The position numbers and the translations under genes are program-made. A stretch of 64,000 bases of DNA from Sulfurospirillum cavolei (lineage in GTDB: Bacteria > Campylobacterota > Campylobacteria > Campylobacterales > Sulfurospirillaceae), in NCBI RefSeq assembly GCF_001548055.1, contig NZ_AP014724.1, positions 1 through 64,000 on the forward strand. The letters are read 5' to 3'. Below are positions 54,410 to 62,547 of this stretch, piece after piece (position 1 is the first letter of the stretch; the number at the start of each line of letters is the position of its first letter). The notes below the pieces were generated by a model that was not told the DNA's origin, did no database searches, and worked only from the letters and a program-made list of their open reading frames with translations.

Positions 54410-54748
54410 ATGAAAAAAGTCATCAGTTTATTGGTTTCTGCGTTTTTTGTATTGGGACTTATGAGTACCCATGCGATGGCAGATGCGGCGAAAGGTCAAA
54501 AGTACTATCTTAAGTACATGAAAGAGGGTGCCGGCATGAACGGTGCTAAATTTGCTACGCAACATACGCAAGCAGAGTGGAAAGCTTTATTTGACGGAAA
54601 AGGCGAGAAATTTGTTGCAGAATACAGCAAAAAATATCCTGGTCTTGAGTCCTTTTTAAAAGGCGATAAATTTGAGAAGTTTATGGCAGATATTAAAGAT
54701 TTCTGTGTTGAATACGCAAGCGACAGCGGCAACGTTCCTTCTTGCTAA
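54410..54748 (+). CDS. Small exported heme-less cytochrome-c-like protein (tandem copy B)
   Basis: A 112-residue near-copy of the preceding protein. From about residue 15 on the two differ at only one position I can see (FAS versus YAS); the signal peptides differ. At DNA level 53881-54178 and 54453-54750 differ at about seven positions, while the sequences upstream are unrelated. I prefer ATG 54410 (five bases after AAGGAG) to ATG 54407. TATGAT at 54373-54378 is a likely separate -10. The DUF3373 porin-like gene follows after 37 bases. Confidence 0.8.
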   Translation: MKKVISLLVSAFFVLGLMSTHAMADAAKGQKYYLKYMKEGAGMNGAKFATQHTQAEWKALFDGKGEKFVAEYSKKYPGLESFLKGDKFEKFMADIKDFCVEYASDSGNVPSC

Positions 54749-54785
54749 TCGGGTTTAAAAATCTTACTTAAAAAGGTAAAAAAAG

Positions 54786-56315
54786 ATGAAAAAATTCATC
54801 GCTCCACTGCTCGTCGGAGCAGCTCTTACATCGGCTTTCGGTGCCGATGAGTCGTTAAAGCAAGAAATCGAAGCTTTAAAAGCACAAATGGCGGAGCTTA
54901 AAAGTGCCCAAGCAAAAGTAAACGTTGAAGCACTTAAAAATCAGCTCTCTGAAGTCAAAGCACACGATGCCGGCGATAATATCAAATGGACCGTCGATTT
55001 TAGAACGGCATATGACTATGTTGATTATAAAATCCAAGGTTCTGAGAAACAAGATAACGGTATTTGGACGAACAAGTTAATTTTGGGTATGGCTTCGCAA
55101 CCTGTCGATAATTTAGTCTTCAAAGGCTCTCTTGCAGCATATAAAGCATTTGGTCAAAATAACGTTGCTAATACAAGTTATTTCCAAAATTTTGACTGGT
55201 ACGATTCACAAAAACCAAATGACTCAACTATTCGTTTGCGAGAAGCTTATTTTCTCTATTTCGGTGATCTCGGTGATGTCCATTACAGTGCTAGTTTCGG
55301 TCGTAGACCATCGGTTGACGGATTTTTGGCTAACTTGAGAAACGACAATGAAAATCCGGCTTCGCCGATCAGCCATAATATCAATATGGAATTTGACGGT
55401 GCAAGCTTCAAATTTGATTTTGATAAGGTAACGGGTATTTCCGGTCTTTATGCAAAACTCTGCTTGGGTAGAGGATTTTCAGATACTACCGGAGCGTATT
55501 CTATGAATATGAATACGATGGGCTTCAATCCTGCGTACATCAATGATGAAAATAATCCTGATATGGATTTAGCGGGCTTGATTATTCAATTTTTTGACAA
55601 TGGCCAATATAAATTAATGGCTAATTACTTTATTGCAAAAAATATGATGGATATGAACATTCATGGCATTGGTGGAATGTATATGACAGACCCAAGTAAT
55701 CCATTTGGATCGTTAACAGCTATGACTCCAATATATAATTTTAAAGATGTTGGAGATATGACCGGAGGTGCATTATCGTTACAAGTTAACGGTATCGGTG
55801 ACGGTATTAGCGATTTCTTAGATGACAGTATTTTCTTCCTCTCTTATGCATTTAGTCAAACAGATCCTAACGGAAACGCTGCAAAAGGTATGATGGGTAC
55901 TACAACCCCTCCATACATGGCACTTGTTGATATGCCTGGTATGCTTGGTTCTACGGATAAAAAATTTGGTTCGTCTATTTATACGGGCGTTCAAGTTCCC
56001 GGTATTATGAAAGGTCAAAGACTTGGACTTGAGTATAACCACGGTAGCAAATACTGGAGAAGCTTTACCTACGGTGAGGATACTTTAGTCGGTTCAAAAC
56101 TTGCTGCACGCGGCGATGCTTATGAAATCTACTACATTATGCCGGTTGTCGGAAAGAACTTGACGGCACAGCTCAGTTACGTGTATATCGACTATGATTA
56201 TACCGGTAGCGATACCTTCTTCGGCTGGACCGGAACGCCTATGGATGTTGATACGACGGCAGGTGCGGTTAAAACGGCACAAGATATTCGTTTGTCTTTA
56301 CGCTACAGATATTAA
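54786..56315 (+). CDS. DUF3373-type outer-membrane beta-barrel protein
   Basis: A 509-residue protein with a signal peptide (ending AFGA-D near residue 20), a short coiled-coil region (about 22-55, EIEALKAQMAELKS) and a beta-barrel domain with alternating strands ending in RLSLRYRY. This is the Campylobacterota DUF3373 pattern of porin-like proteins; solute unknown. The coiled coil may trimerise or touch peptidoglycan. It follows the two small exported genes and ends in a strong terminator. Confidence 0.85.
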   Translation: MKKFIAPLLVGAALTSAFGADESLKQEIEALKAQMAELKSAQAKVNVEALKNQLSEVKAHDAGDNIKWTVDFRTAYDYVDYKIQGSEKQDNGIWTNKLILGMASQPVDNLVFKGSLAAYKAFGQNNVANTSYFQNFDWYDSQKPNDSTIRLREAYFLYFGDLGDVHYSASFGRRPSVDGFLANLRNDNENPASPISHNINMEFDGASFKFDFDKVTGISGLYAKLCLGRGFSDTTGAYSMNMNTMGFNPAYINDENNPDMDLAGLIIQFFDNGQYKLMANYFIAKNMMDMNIHGIGGMYMTDPSNPFGSLTAMTPIYNFKDVGDMTGGALSLQVNGIGDGISDFLDDSIFFLSYAFSQTDPNGNAAKGMMGTTTPPYMALVDMPGMLGSTDKKFGSSIYTGVQVPGIMKGQRLGLEYNHGSKYWRSFTYGEDTLVGSKLAARGDAYEIYYIMPVVGKNLTAQLSYVYIDYDYTGSDTFFGWTGTPMDVDTTAGAVKTAQDIRLSLRYRY

Positions 56316-56331
56316 TCTATCTTCTTCACAC

Positions 56332-56359
56332 AAGAGAGGTTTTAAAACCTCTCTTTTTT
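56332..56359 (+). terminator. Rho-independent terminator after the DUF3373 gene
   Basis: A 24-base perfect palindrome with half AAGAGAGGTTTT (56332-56355), followed by TTTTC. It ends the transcript 16 bases after the stop. Confidence 0.88.
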
Positions 56360-56429
56360 CTTCTTAAAACAAAGCCGCAAAACAGTCAAACTATGTTAAG
56401 CTATAGCATCTTCGAGCAAAGGAAGTTTC

Positions 56430-56678
56430 ATGCGATGGATCAGTCTTGCCTTGCTTTTACTTTTTTTGAGCGGATGCTCAAATCTTACGAAAGAGAAGTA
56501 CGATAAAATTGAGATCGGTATGAGTTATGCTCAGGTGATCGATATTTTAGGTAAAGCAACCGAGTGTAACACGCTTGCGGGTATGAGCGATTGTACTTGG
56601 GGTGATGAAAAACGTTACGTCAAAGTTAAATTTATCACCGATAAAGTGATGTTGATGCATGCGCAAGGTATCGAGTAG
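56430..56678 (+). CDS. Small DUF3862-like lipoprotein
   Basis: An 82-residue protein with lipobox FLSGC (Cys16) and the BamE/SmpA-like sequence KIEIGMSYAQVIDILGKATEC...CTWGDEKRYVKVKF. The family (DUF3862) shares the small alpha-beta fold of BamE but has no proven function. It has AAAGGAAG upstream of ATG 56430. Confidence 0.83.
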   Translation: MRWISLALLLLFLSGCSNLTKEKYDKIEIGMSYAQVIDILGKATECNTLAGMSDCTWGDEKRYVKVKFITDKVMLMHAQGIE

Positions 56679-56737
56679 TTAACAAAAGATTAACATCTCT
56701 CATCTATAATTTCGAATACATAAAAAAGGAATGTTAG

Positions 56738-57247
56738 ATGAATGTTATAGCTCGAAATATTGTCAGTAGTCTCTTAATGATACTCTTTAGCGTCGTATCC
56801 GTAACCGGTGTGATGATGTTTTTTAAAATCCGAATACTTTCCGGCGAAGTGCTGCACATATGGTTAGGTTTTGTTTTTGTGTTAATATCGTGTTTACATG
56901 TAATGAAAAATTGGAATAACGTCCGTATCTATTTTACGAAGCGCTCAACGCATTTTACTTTTTTATTAGGACTTTGTGTCGTAGTAGTGTTTGTAGCGAT
57001 GCCGTTGTTTCAGCCGCAAGAGCGTACGATCAACCCAAAAGGATTGATTTTTCAAACGATGATGAGTGCGCCGCTTTCTAAACTAGCCGCCTTTACGGAT
57101 ATCGATGAAGAGCTTATGGTTAAAGAGTTAGCCAATAGGAACATATCGGCTTCCGGCAGGCAATCTATCTTGGAAATTGCAAAAGCTAACGATACGACCA
57201 ACGACGCTATTTTAAAGATAGTCTTTAGCGTTCCCGCGATGCACTAA
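56738..57247 (+). CDS. DUF4405-like membrane protein
   Basis: A 169-residue protein with three hydrophobic segments (about 8-28, 38-58 and 75-93) and two histidines in the second (VLHIWLG, CLHVMKNWN), the pattern of DUF4405 cytochrome-b-like domains. It may bind heme, but one more pair of histidines would be expected. The C-terminal 70 residues are soluble and unrecognised. TATAAT at 56705-56710 is a likely -10. A long inverted repeat follows its stop. Confidence 0.7.
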   Translation: MNVIARNIVSSLLMILFSVVSVTGVMMFFKIRILSGEVLHIWLGFVFVLISCLHVMKNWNNVRIYFTKRSTHFTFLLGLCVVVVFVAMPLFQPQERTINPKGLIFQTMMSAPLSKLAAFTDIDEELMVKELANRNISASGRQSILEIAKANDTTNDAILKIVFSVPAMH

Positions 57248-57253
57248 TGCAAA

Positions 57254-57284
57254 CTGACATGTAAGAATTATTCTTACATGTCAG
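57254..57284. terminator. Perfect inverted repeat built from two ACATGT motifs
   Basis: Arms CTGACATGTAAGAA (57254-57267) and TTCTTACATGTCAG (57271-57284) with a three-base loop TTA. It lies between convergent genes and probably acts as a bidirectional terminator, although there is no T-tract. Each arm contains the ACATGT core found across the window. Confidence 0.6.
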
Positions 57285-57296
57285 AATTTACGAAGT

Positions 57297-58550
57297 CTAT
57301 TTTTCTTCTTTTTTCATCGCTTCTTTGGCACTTTTTACGGCGCCGTCGACCATATTTTTAGCGACTTTCCATGCATGAAAACCTAATTTTTTAGCCTCTT
57401 GCGCCACTTGTTTTGCTTTTTCGTTCTCAAATTCGAATTGTTTCAAAGACTCGACTTTGGATGTTGCGATTTTTTCAAACTCGTTGACGTCTTTTTTGAA
57501 GGATTCGAGTCTTTTTTCGGCTTTTTCTTTGAACGTTTTTTCTAAAACAAACGCTTCGGCTTTAAGTTGTTCGATGCGCTCGCTAATCGCTTCTTTTGCT
57601 TCGTTTGCCGCACGCATCATTTTGGCGGTCGAGCTGTTCATCTCTTTTAAAATTTCTTGAATAAGCGAAGCGGAGATACCTTCGTTTTGTGCGGCAAGTG
57701 CTTCGAGAAGTTTCATAAATTGCTCATCGACTTTGAGTAACTCTTTGCGCAACTGCGTCAAATCGGTTTCCAAAAGACCTTCAATCTCTTCCGTTGGAGC
57801 AAATTTCAAATCATTTTTAAATTTATCGATGGCTTTAGCGATGCCCTCTCTTACGCCGTTAATCGTGCCTTCTAAAATATCTTTGGCATGCCCTAAATCT
57901 TCGTCGGCAATTTCGATAGCTGCGGAAATAACGGTATGTGAAATATCCATCATACGCTTTTTACTCAATTCGCGTTCGCTAATCGCTTGAAAAGAGAGAT
58001 TTTTTGTAATTTCGTAAATCGTATCGACGATATCGCTTCCTTTCTCAAGTGTCGTGAGCAAGGCTTCACTGGTTGTTTCATGCAAAATACCGAGCATTTC
58101 GATACCTTTGAGCTTAGCATCGCTGAGTGCCGATAAAGCATGAAGTTTTGTTTCTTCTTGCATCGATTCGATATGATGTTCAAGCGTATCGAACATTTGA
58201 GTTAACGTGGCGCGAATGTGTTGTTTTTGGTGAAAAATACTCTTTTCCAATTGTTCTTTTTCGTAAATCGTTTTGTATAGAAATGCCTCTTGTTCATAGC
58301 TAGAAGCTTTTAAAAGACCGTCAATAACGCTATTGAGGGCTCGCGTATTTTTGAGTCCTTCTTCATGTAACGCTTTTGCGTAAAGCTCAAACAATTCGCC
58401 CAATCGATTGTAAATATTGTGCTCATCTTTAAGGCGTTGAATTTTTTTACGCGAAAGTTCAAAACAGAGTTCGGAAATCAGCGGGTAAAGTTTGGGACTG
58501 TCTTTGTTTTCCTTAACGGTTGCCAAAAAAATGGTGTACGTCGATTCCAT
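57297..58550 (-). CDS. Helical coiled-coil protein of unknown function (DUF6781-like)
   Basis: A 417-residue, mostly alpha-helical protein with many Glu, Lys and Ala residues and predicted coiled coils through most of its length (strongest about 275-410). No signal peptide or membrane segment. A C-terminal segment of repeated KxAKxxA patterns recalls LEA-like or apolipoprotein-like helices. A DUF6781 assignment is from memory and tentative. The ribosome site AGAGAGG precedes ATG 58550. It follows moaC and the DUF493 gene on the same strand by 13 bases, so it may be co-transcribed. Confidence 0.6.
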   Translation of the reverse strand: MESTYTIFLATVKENKDSPKLYPLISELCFELSRKKIQRLKDEHNIYNRLGELFELYAKALHEEGLKNTRALNSVIDGLLKASSYEQEAFLYKTIYEKEQLEKSIFHQKQHIRATLTQMFDTLEHHIESMQEETKLHALSALSDAKLKGIEMLGILHETTSEALLTTLEKGSDIVDTIYEITKNLSFQAISERELSKKRMMDISHTVISAAIEIADEDLGHAKDILEGTINGVREGIAKAIDKFKNDLKFAPTEEIEGLLETDLTQLRKELLKVDEQFMKLLEALAAQNEGISASLIQEILKEMNSSTAKMMRAANEAKEAISERIEQLKAEAFVLEKTFKEKAEKRLESFKKDVNEFEKIATSKVESLKQFEFENEKAKQVAQEAKKLGFHAWKVAKNMVDGAVKSAKEAMKKEEK

Positions 58551-58563
58551 ATAAACCTCTCTT

Positions 58564-58821
58564 TTACAATACGAATTTAATGTGTTGGTGTGCTTTGAGT
58601 AAATGATAAAGCATTTTTCGATCGTCTGTTCCGTGGACTAAAACACGCAAAGTGTAACTGACATAGTTGCCTTGTTTGCTCTTTTGCGATTTGGCGATTT
58701 CATGAACGCGCTCTTCTAGAAGTTCCGTAACGATAGCACGAATATCATGTTTAGCGTCCAAAACCAATTTGTATTCCCAATGGCAAGGGTAATCAAGCTG
58801 GAGTTCTGGCGTAGTTTCCAC
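58564..58821 (-). CDS. DUF493 (YbeD-like) family protein
   Basis: An 85-residue protein with the ferredoxin-like DUF493 pattern: [11 protein letters not shown] near residue 10, then a helix and [10 protein letters not shown] near 53. The E. coli relative YbeD lies near lipoate genes; its function is uncertain. Start GTG 58821 is preceded by GAGGAAAAA and lies inside the moaC 3' end (29-base overlap). Confidence 0.82.
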   Translation of the reverse strand: METTPELQLDYPCHWEYKLVLDAKHDIRAIVTELLEERVHEIAKSQKSKQGNYVSYTLRVLVHGTDDRKMLYHLLKAHQHIKFVL

Positions 58822-59272
58822 TTTTTCCTCCGCTTTTGGACTCCAAGCAAACGGCGTTGATAATCATCGATTTGTCGATCGCTTTTGCCATATCGTAAAT
58901 CGTCAACAATCCGATGCTTACACCCGTAAGTGCTTCCATCTCAACGCCGGTTTGTCCTTTGAGTTTTGCCGTTACGCGTAACCTAAACCCCGGCAATTCC
59001 GGTAGCTCTTCGACGTCGCAGTTAACCGACGTGAGCATTAAGGGATGGCACATAGGGATTAAATCGCTGGTACGTTTGGTTCCTATGATCGCGGCAACGA
59101 TGGCGGTTTGGAGCACGGGACCTTTTTTGGTTTGCTCTGAAATAATCATCTCGTATGCATGCGGGCTCATCGTGATTGTACCGCTAGCGACCGCAACGCG
59201 AAATGTCTCTTCTTTGTCGCTGACATCGACCATTTTAGGGCGATCTTTTTCATCCAAATGGGTTAATTTCAT
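58793..59272 (-). CDS. moaC: Cyclic pyranopterin monophosphate synthase MoaC
   Basis: MoaC makes cyclic pyranopterin monophosphate with MoaA in molybdenum-cofactor synthesis. The 159-residue protein has [15 protein letters not shown] near residue 64, the [22 protein letters not shown] stretch (cited as EMEALTGVS and LTIYDM) near 108, and KSGGKSG at the C-terminus, all conserved. A minus-strand extended -10 GCTATAAT (59299-59306 region) gives its promoter. It supports the two molybdoenzyme operons at 33.6 and 41.3 kb. Downstream genes overlap or follow closely. Confidence 0.97.
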   Translation of the reverse strand: MKLTHLDEKDRPKMVDVSDKEETFRVAVASGTITMSPHAYEMIISEQTKKGPVLQTAIVAAIIGTKRTSDLIPMCHPLMLTSVNCDVEELPELPGFRLRVTAKLKGQTGVEMEALTGVSIGLLTIYDMAKAIDKSMIINAVCLESKSGGKSGNYARTPA

Positions 59273-59514
59273 GGTCTTATCTCTTTTGTTTTTAATTTAT
59301 TATAGCACCATTTTTCTTAATACCGTTCGTAAGCGCGTGATAAGAGTGTGTCATTTTTTCTCACTTGGCGCATCAAGGCGTTATTCTAAAGTATATAAAA
59401 CGAAATTATATGCTACAATGATTTTGCAAAGTCATTCAGTGTTTTCTTCATAATAACGTAGTTACGGGCAAAAAAGATGACGTGAATGATTCAAACACGA
59501 GGAGTATGGTAACG

Positions 59515-59793
59515 ATGAACATTTACGTAGGTAATGTTAAGTATGAGATGACGGGAGAACAACTTAAAGAGATGTTTTCCGCATACGGTGAGGTCAGTAG
59601 TGCACGCATTATTAGCGACAGGGAAACCGGTCGTTCTAAAGGATTTGGTTTTGTCGAGATGCCAAACGATGCGGAAGCTAAAGTGGCTATCGAGTCGACA
59701 AACGAAAAAGAGGTCGGAGGAAGAACGCTTAAAGTCAATGAAGCGAGACCTCGCGAAGAACGCCCGAGAAGATCCCCAAGAGAGTTCAACTAA
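59515..59793 (+). CDS. RRM-domain RNA-binding protein
   Basis: A 92-residue protein consisting of one RNA recognition motif with RNP2 IYVGNV at residues 3-8 and RNP1 KGFGFVEM near 43, and a short basic Arg-rich tail. Bacterial proteins of this type bind RNA, often linked to cold or growth response; targets unknown. I start at ATG 59515, ten bases after GAGGAG; ATG 59506 is too close to it. An extended -10 TGCTACAAT (59411-59419) leaves a leader of about 90 bases. A good terminator follows. Confidence 0.9.
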   Translation: MNIYVGNVKYEMTGEQLKEMFSAYGEVSSARIISDRETGRSKGFGFVEMPNDAEAKVAIESTNEKEVGGRTLKVNEARPREERPRRSPREFN

Positions 59794-59810
59794 GACGTTT
59801 CCCGCTCAAA

Positions 59811-59837
59811 AGATTCGCGCCGAACGGTCGCGAATCT
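59811..59837. terminator. Terminator between the RRM and phospholipase genes
   Basis: Stem AGATTCGCG (59811-59819) / CGCGAATCT (59829-59837) with a nine-base loop, followed by TTAACGCTTTTTT. It serves the RRM gene and lies just before the convergent stop at 59849. Confidence 0.8.
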
Positions 59838-59848
59838 TTAACGCTTTT

Positions 59849-60901
59849 TTACCTCGATAAGGCAAAGCCTATACCGATACGATCGCTTCGTTTATTATAA
59901 TCGATTAAACTTTCCGCATAACCGCTGTAGAGTTGAATGTAACCGAACAGATTCTTCTCCCATAACGGAAATGTCCAATCTGCTTGAACGGCACCTCTAT
60001 TGTCGTCACGATGAAAATTGTTACGCACTAAAATTTTAAACGTGTGTTGTTTCCACGGGTACATCAGCTCCAAATCCGCAATACCTAAATAATCGTCGAT
60101 ATCGGGATTGTCGTCACTGTTGGCATCTTCGGGGATGCGGTACCATATGCGTGGAGAAATGACCCAATCGCCCGCTTGCAAATAGGTTTTGGCATAGACG
60201 CGATTCCACGAACGCGATTTATCGCCTCCTTGGCCGTTGGATTCGTGTAGTACGCCGATTTGGTAAGCTTTGATAAAACTATCGTCGCTAAAATGCGGCA
60301 TAATCATAAAAAGTTCGGGTTGATAATTGGTCTCTCTAAATGGAGCGGAGTCGTCCGTCGTTTGCCACCATGAGGTTTGCGTATAGGCAACAACGAAACT
60401 TTCGTGTAACCCTAAGAGATTGTCGGAAAGTCCTTTTTGAAGACTGAGCTGAAATTTGGTTTCGGCGTGTTTTCTATCGTCGTGAGAGACTGCATCGTAA
60501 GTCATCGGCAAAAGATAGTTGATTTTATAGGGTGCGATGTCAAACGCTTGAGTCAGCATCTGTTTCATCGAAGCTTTGGTTTCGTCGTCACCGTCGTACG
60601 ATCGCAAGAAAGAGCCGTAGACGGCTTCGGTACGTTCGATTCTTTGCAGTCGCTCGACGGTTTCAGGCTCAGACGTTTGTTGGGTTAGCGGCGTTTTCTC
60701 GATACTCAGCGTTGCGGCATGTTTGTACCATAGCAGTGCTCTGTCTTTGTCGTCGTGCGCTTCATAATACTTAGCGAGATTTAAAGCCGCCGAGGCATCG
60801 CCGCCGAGGGCTTTTTCTTCTAAGAGCGACGTTGCTTCCGTTGCATGAAGAAGCAAAGACGTGCTAAAGAGTATGAAAAATGTGATAAGGGAGTGTTTCA
60901 T
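59849..60901 (-). CDS. pldA: Outer-membrane phospholipase A with N-terminal helical repeat region
   Basis: A 350-residue protein with signal peptide (about 1-20), a region resembling a Sel1/TPR repeat (about 28-70, GDASAALNLAKYYEAHDDKDRALLWYKHAA cited in part), then the OmpLA barrel. The catalytic signature HESNGQGGDKSRSWNRVYA near residue 225 contains the His and Ser of the family (E. coli HSNGR...SRSWNR). The enzyme hydrolyses phospholipids that leak into the outer leaflet. The extra N-terminal segment is not in E. coli PldA. Terminal residue is Arg after FALS rather than Phe. Confidence 0.9.
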   Translation of the reverse strand: MKHSLITFFILFSTSLLLHATEATSLLEEKALGGDASAALNLAKYYEAHDDKDRALLWYKHAATLSIEKTPLTQQTSEPETVERLQRIERTEAVYGSFLRSYDGDDETKASMKQMLTQAFDIAPYKINYLLPMTYDAVSHDDRKHAETKFQLSLQKGLSDNLLGLHESFVVAYTQTSWWQTTDDSAPFRETNYQPELFMIMPHFSDDSFIKAYQIGVLHESNGQGGDKSRSWNRVYAKTYLQAGDWVISPRIWYRIPEDANSDDNPDIDDYLGIADLELMYPWKQHTFKILVRNNFHRDDNRGAVQADWTFPLWEKNLFGYIQLYSGYAESLIDYNKRSDRIGIGFALSR

Positions 60902-61001
60902 AAGAGGTACCTTCTAAAATTAAAACACAATTATAGCGCAACTATGCGTATTACGGGAAGGATTTCGACCGCGCGGGTAACGAGGCCGAAAGAAAAGAGG
61001 T

Positions 61002-61289
61002 TTAATATTCGTAATCGACGACTTTACTCAGTGCGTTGAGGGATTTAATAAACGCAACGACTTCAAGGTGAATCGGATGGGTTGCATAGGTTGATAAATC
61101 TTCTTTGGTTTCAAAATCGCTGATGAGTGCAACATCAAAGGCACGTTCTTCAGGCGAGAAGTTAAGTCCGACTTCCAAATGTTTGACGATATCCAATTTC
61201 CCCTGCATGCTCATAATGCGATCGCGCATCGCTTGTTTATTCGTTTCGGAATTGTCGGGAAGCTTGAAAAATACGATATGGCGAACCAT
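61002..61289 (-). CDS. Dabb-domain (stress-responsive alpha-beta barrel) protein
   Basis: A 95-residue protein matching the Dabb family: MVRHIVFFKL at the N-terminus, LEVGLNFSPEERAFDVALISDF in the middle (cited as EVGLNFS and DVALISDF) and the HP motif in YATHPIHLEVV. The family forms dimeric ferredoxin-like barrels; function in bacteria is mostly unknown. GGAGTAACG precedes ATG 61289. Confidence 0.9.
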   Translation of the reverse strand: MVRHIVFFKLPDNSETNKQAMRDRIMSMQGKLDIVKHLEVGLNFSPEERAFDVALISDFETKEDLSTYATHPIHLEVVAFIKSLNALSKVVDYEY

Positions 61290-61407
61290 CGTTACTCCTT
61301 TTTAAGAGCTATTATAGCAAAACTTTATCGCAAATCTACGAAGGAATTTAACGTTAATTTAACACTTCATGACTACACTGTGACAAATTATTTCATAGGG
61401 AGTAACG

Positions 61408-62544
61408 ATGGTAAAGTTTATCGTATGGAGTGTTCTAGCACTCTTCTTGACGCTCGGATTGCATGCCGAGGAGTTTAACAAAGCGGCTTCGGGCGAGCCT
61501 GAGTTGATTCAGCAAGGCGATACGAAAGCCTATTGTCCGATATGCGGTATGAGTTTAAAGCAGTTCTATAAAACGTCTCACGGGGCTATTTTAAACGACG
61601 GAACCGCGACGCAATATTGTTCGATTCGATGCCTTGCGGCGGATTGGAATGCCATCGAAGCACGTGTTAAAAAAATCGTCGTTACCGACGCCAAAAGTGA
61701 AAAACTCATCGATGCGAAAGACGCGTTTTACGTCGTCGGCTCTAAAGTTCCCGGTACGATGAGTCAAGTCAGTAAATTGGCATTTGCTCAAAAAACCGAC
61801 GCCGAAGCGTTTATGAAAGAGTACGGCGGCGAGTTGATGAGCTTTGATAAAGCGTTTGCATCGGCAAAAGCCTCTTTAGCGCAAGACGTGGATGCTTTTA
61901 TTCAAAAGAAGCAAAAAGGCATGTACCCGATGGGTGAGAAAATCTATAACGCAGCATGCGCGAAAGATCAAATTCATTTAGACGATTTTACGACGATTAG
62001 CGCATTGAAAGTCTTTTTGAAAAATAACAAAGTATGCGGCGAACTCGACGAACAAAAGTTGCAAGCCGTTTCTTTGTACGTGTGGGAGATTTTGCGCGAG
62101 GAGGCACACGGACATGCCCATAAAAATATGATACATGTCGAAAAAGATGAAAAATGTCCCGTGTGCGGTATGTTTGTTTACAAATACCCGCGTTGGGCGG
62201 CGCGTATGAACTACGTCGATAACGGTAAAAACGTCAGCCATGCCTTTGACGGCGTGAAAGATATGCTCAAGTTTTACCACAACCCTTCCAAATGGGGTAA
62301 CTATGCAAAACAACCCGATGATAAAGTCGCTTTATTGGTGACGGATTATTATACGCAAGAAGCGATTGACGGCAAAGCGGCTCTTTACGTTGTTGGAAGC
62401 GACATGTACGGTCCGATGGGCAGAGAATTTATTCCGTTTAAAGATGAAGCAAGCGCGCAAAGCTTTTTGAAAGATCATAAAGGAAAACGCGTTCTTCGCC
62501 TCAATGAAATCGACGAGGCACTTGTGTACGAGCAAGATAAATAG
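61408..62544 (+). CDS. Double NosL-domain protein with a central heme-less cytochrome-like segment
   Basis: A 378-residue exported protein (signal peptide ending HA-E near 20). Two NosL-like domains each carry a copper-binding-type motif, CPICGM near residue 44 and CPVCGM near 250, and the YVVGS...GTMS / YVVGSDMYGPMG pattern. Between them (about 170-225) lies MGEKIYNAACAKDQIHLDDF...LQAVSLYVWE, the shape of a c-type cytochrome domain without CXXCH. NosL proteins deliver copper to nitrous-oxide reductase; no nos gene lies in this window, so the target is unknown. GGGAGTAACG precedes the ATG. It converges on the GGDEF-EAL gene with a 3-base gap. Confidence 0.87.
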   Translation: MVKFIVWSVLALFLTLGLHAEEFNKAASGEPELIQQGDTKAYCPICGMSLKQFYKTSHGAILNDGTATQYCSIRCLAADWNAIEARVKKIVVTDAKSEKLIDAKDAFYVVGSKVPGTMSQVSKLAFAQKTDAEAFMKEYGGELMSFDKAFASAKASLAQDVDAFIQKKQKGMYPMGEKIYNAACAKDQIHLDDFTTISALKVFLKNNKVCGELDEQKLQAVSLYVWEILREEAHGHAHKNMIHVEKDEKCPVCGMFVYKYPRWAARMNYVDNGKNVSHAFDGVKDMLKFYHNPSKWGNYAKQPDDKVALLVTDYYTQEAIDGKAALYVVGSDMYGPMGREFIPFKDEASAQSFLKDHKGKRVLRLNEIDEALVYEQDK

Positions 62545-62547
62545 TTT

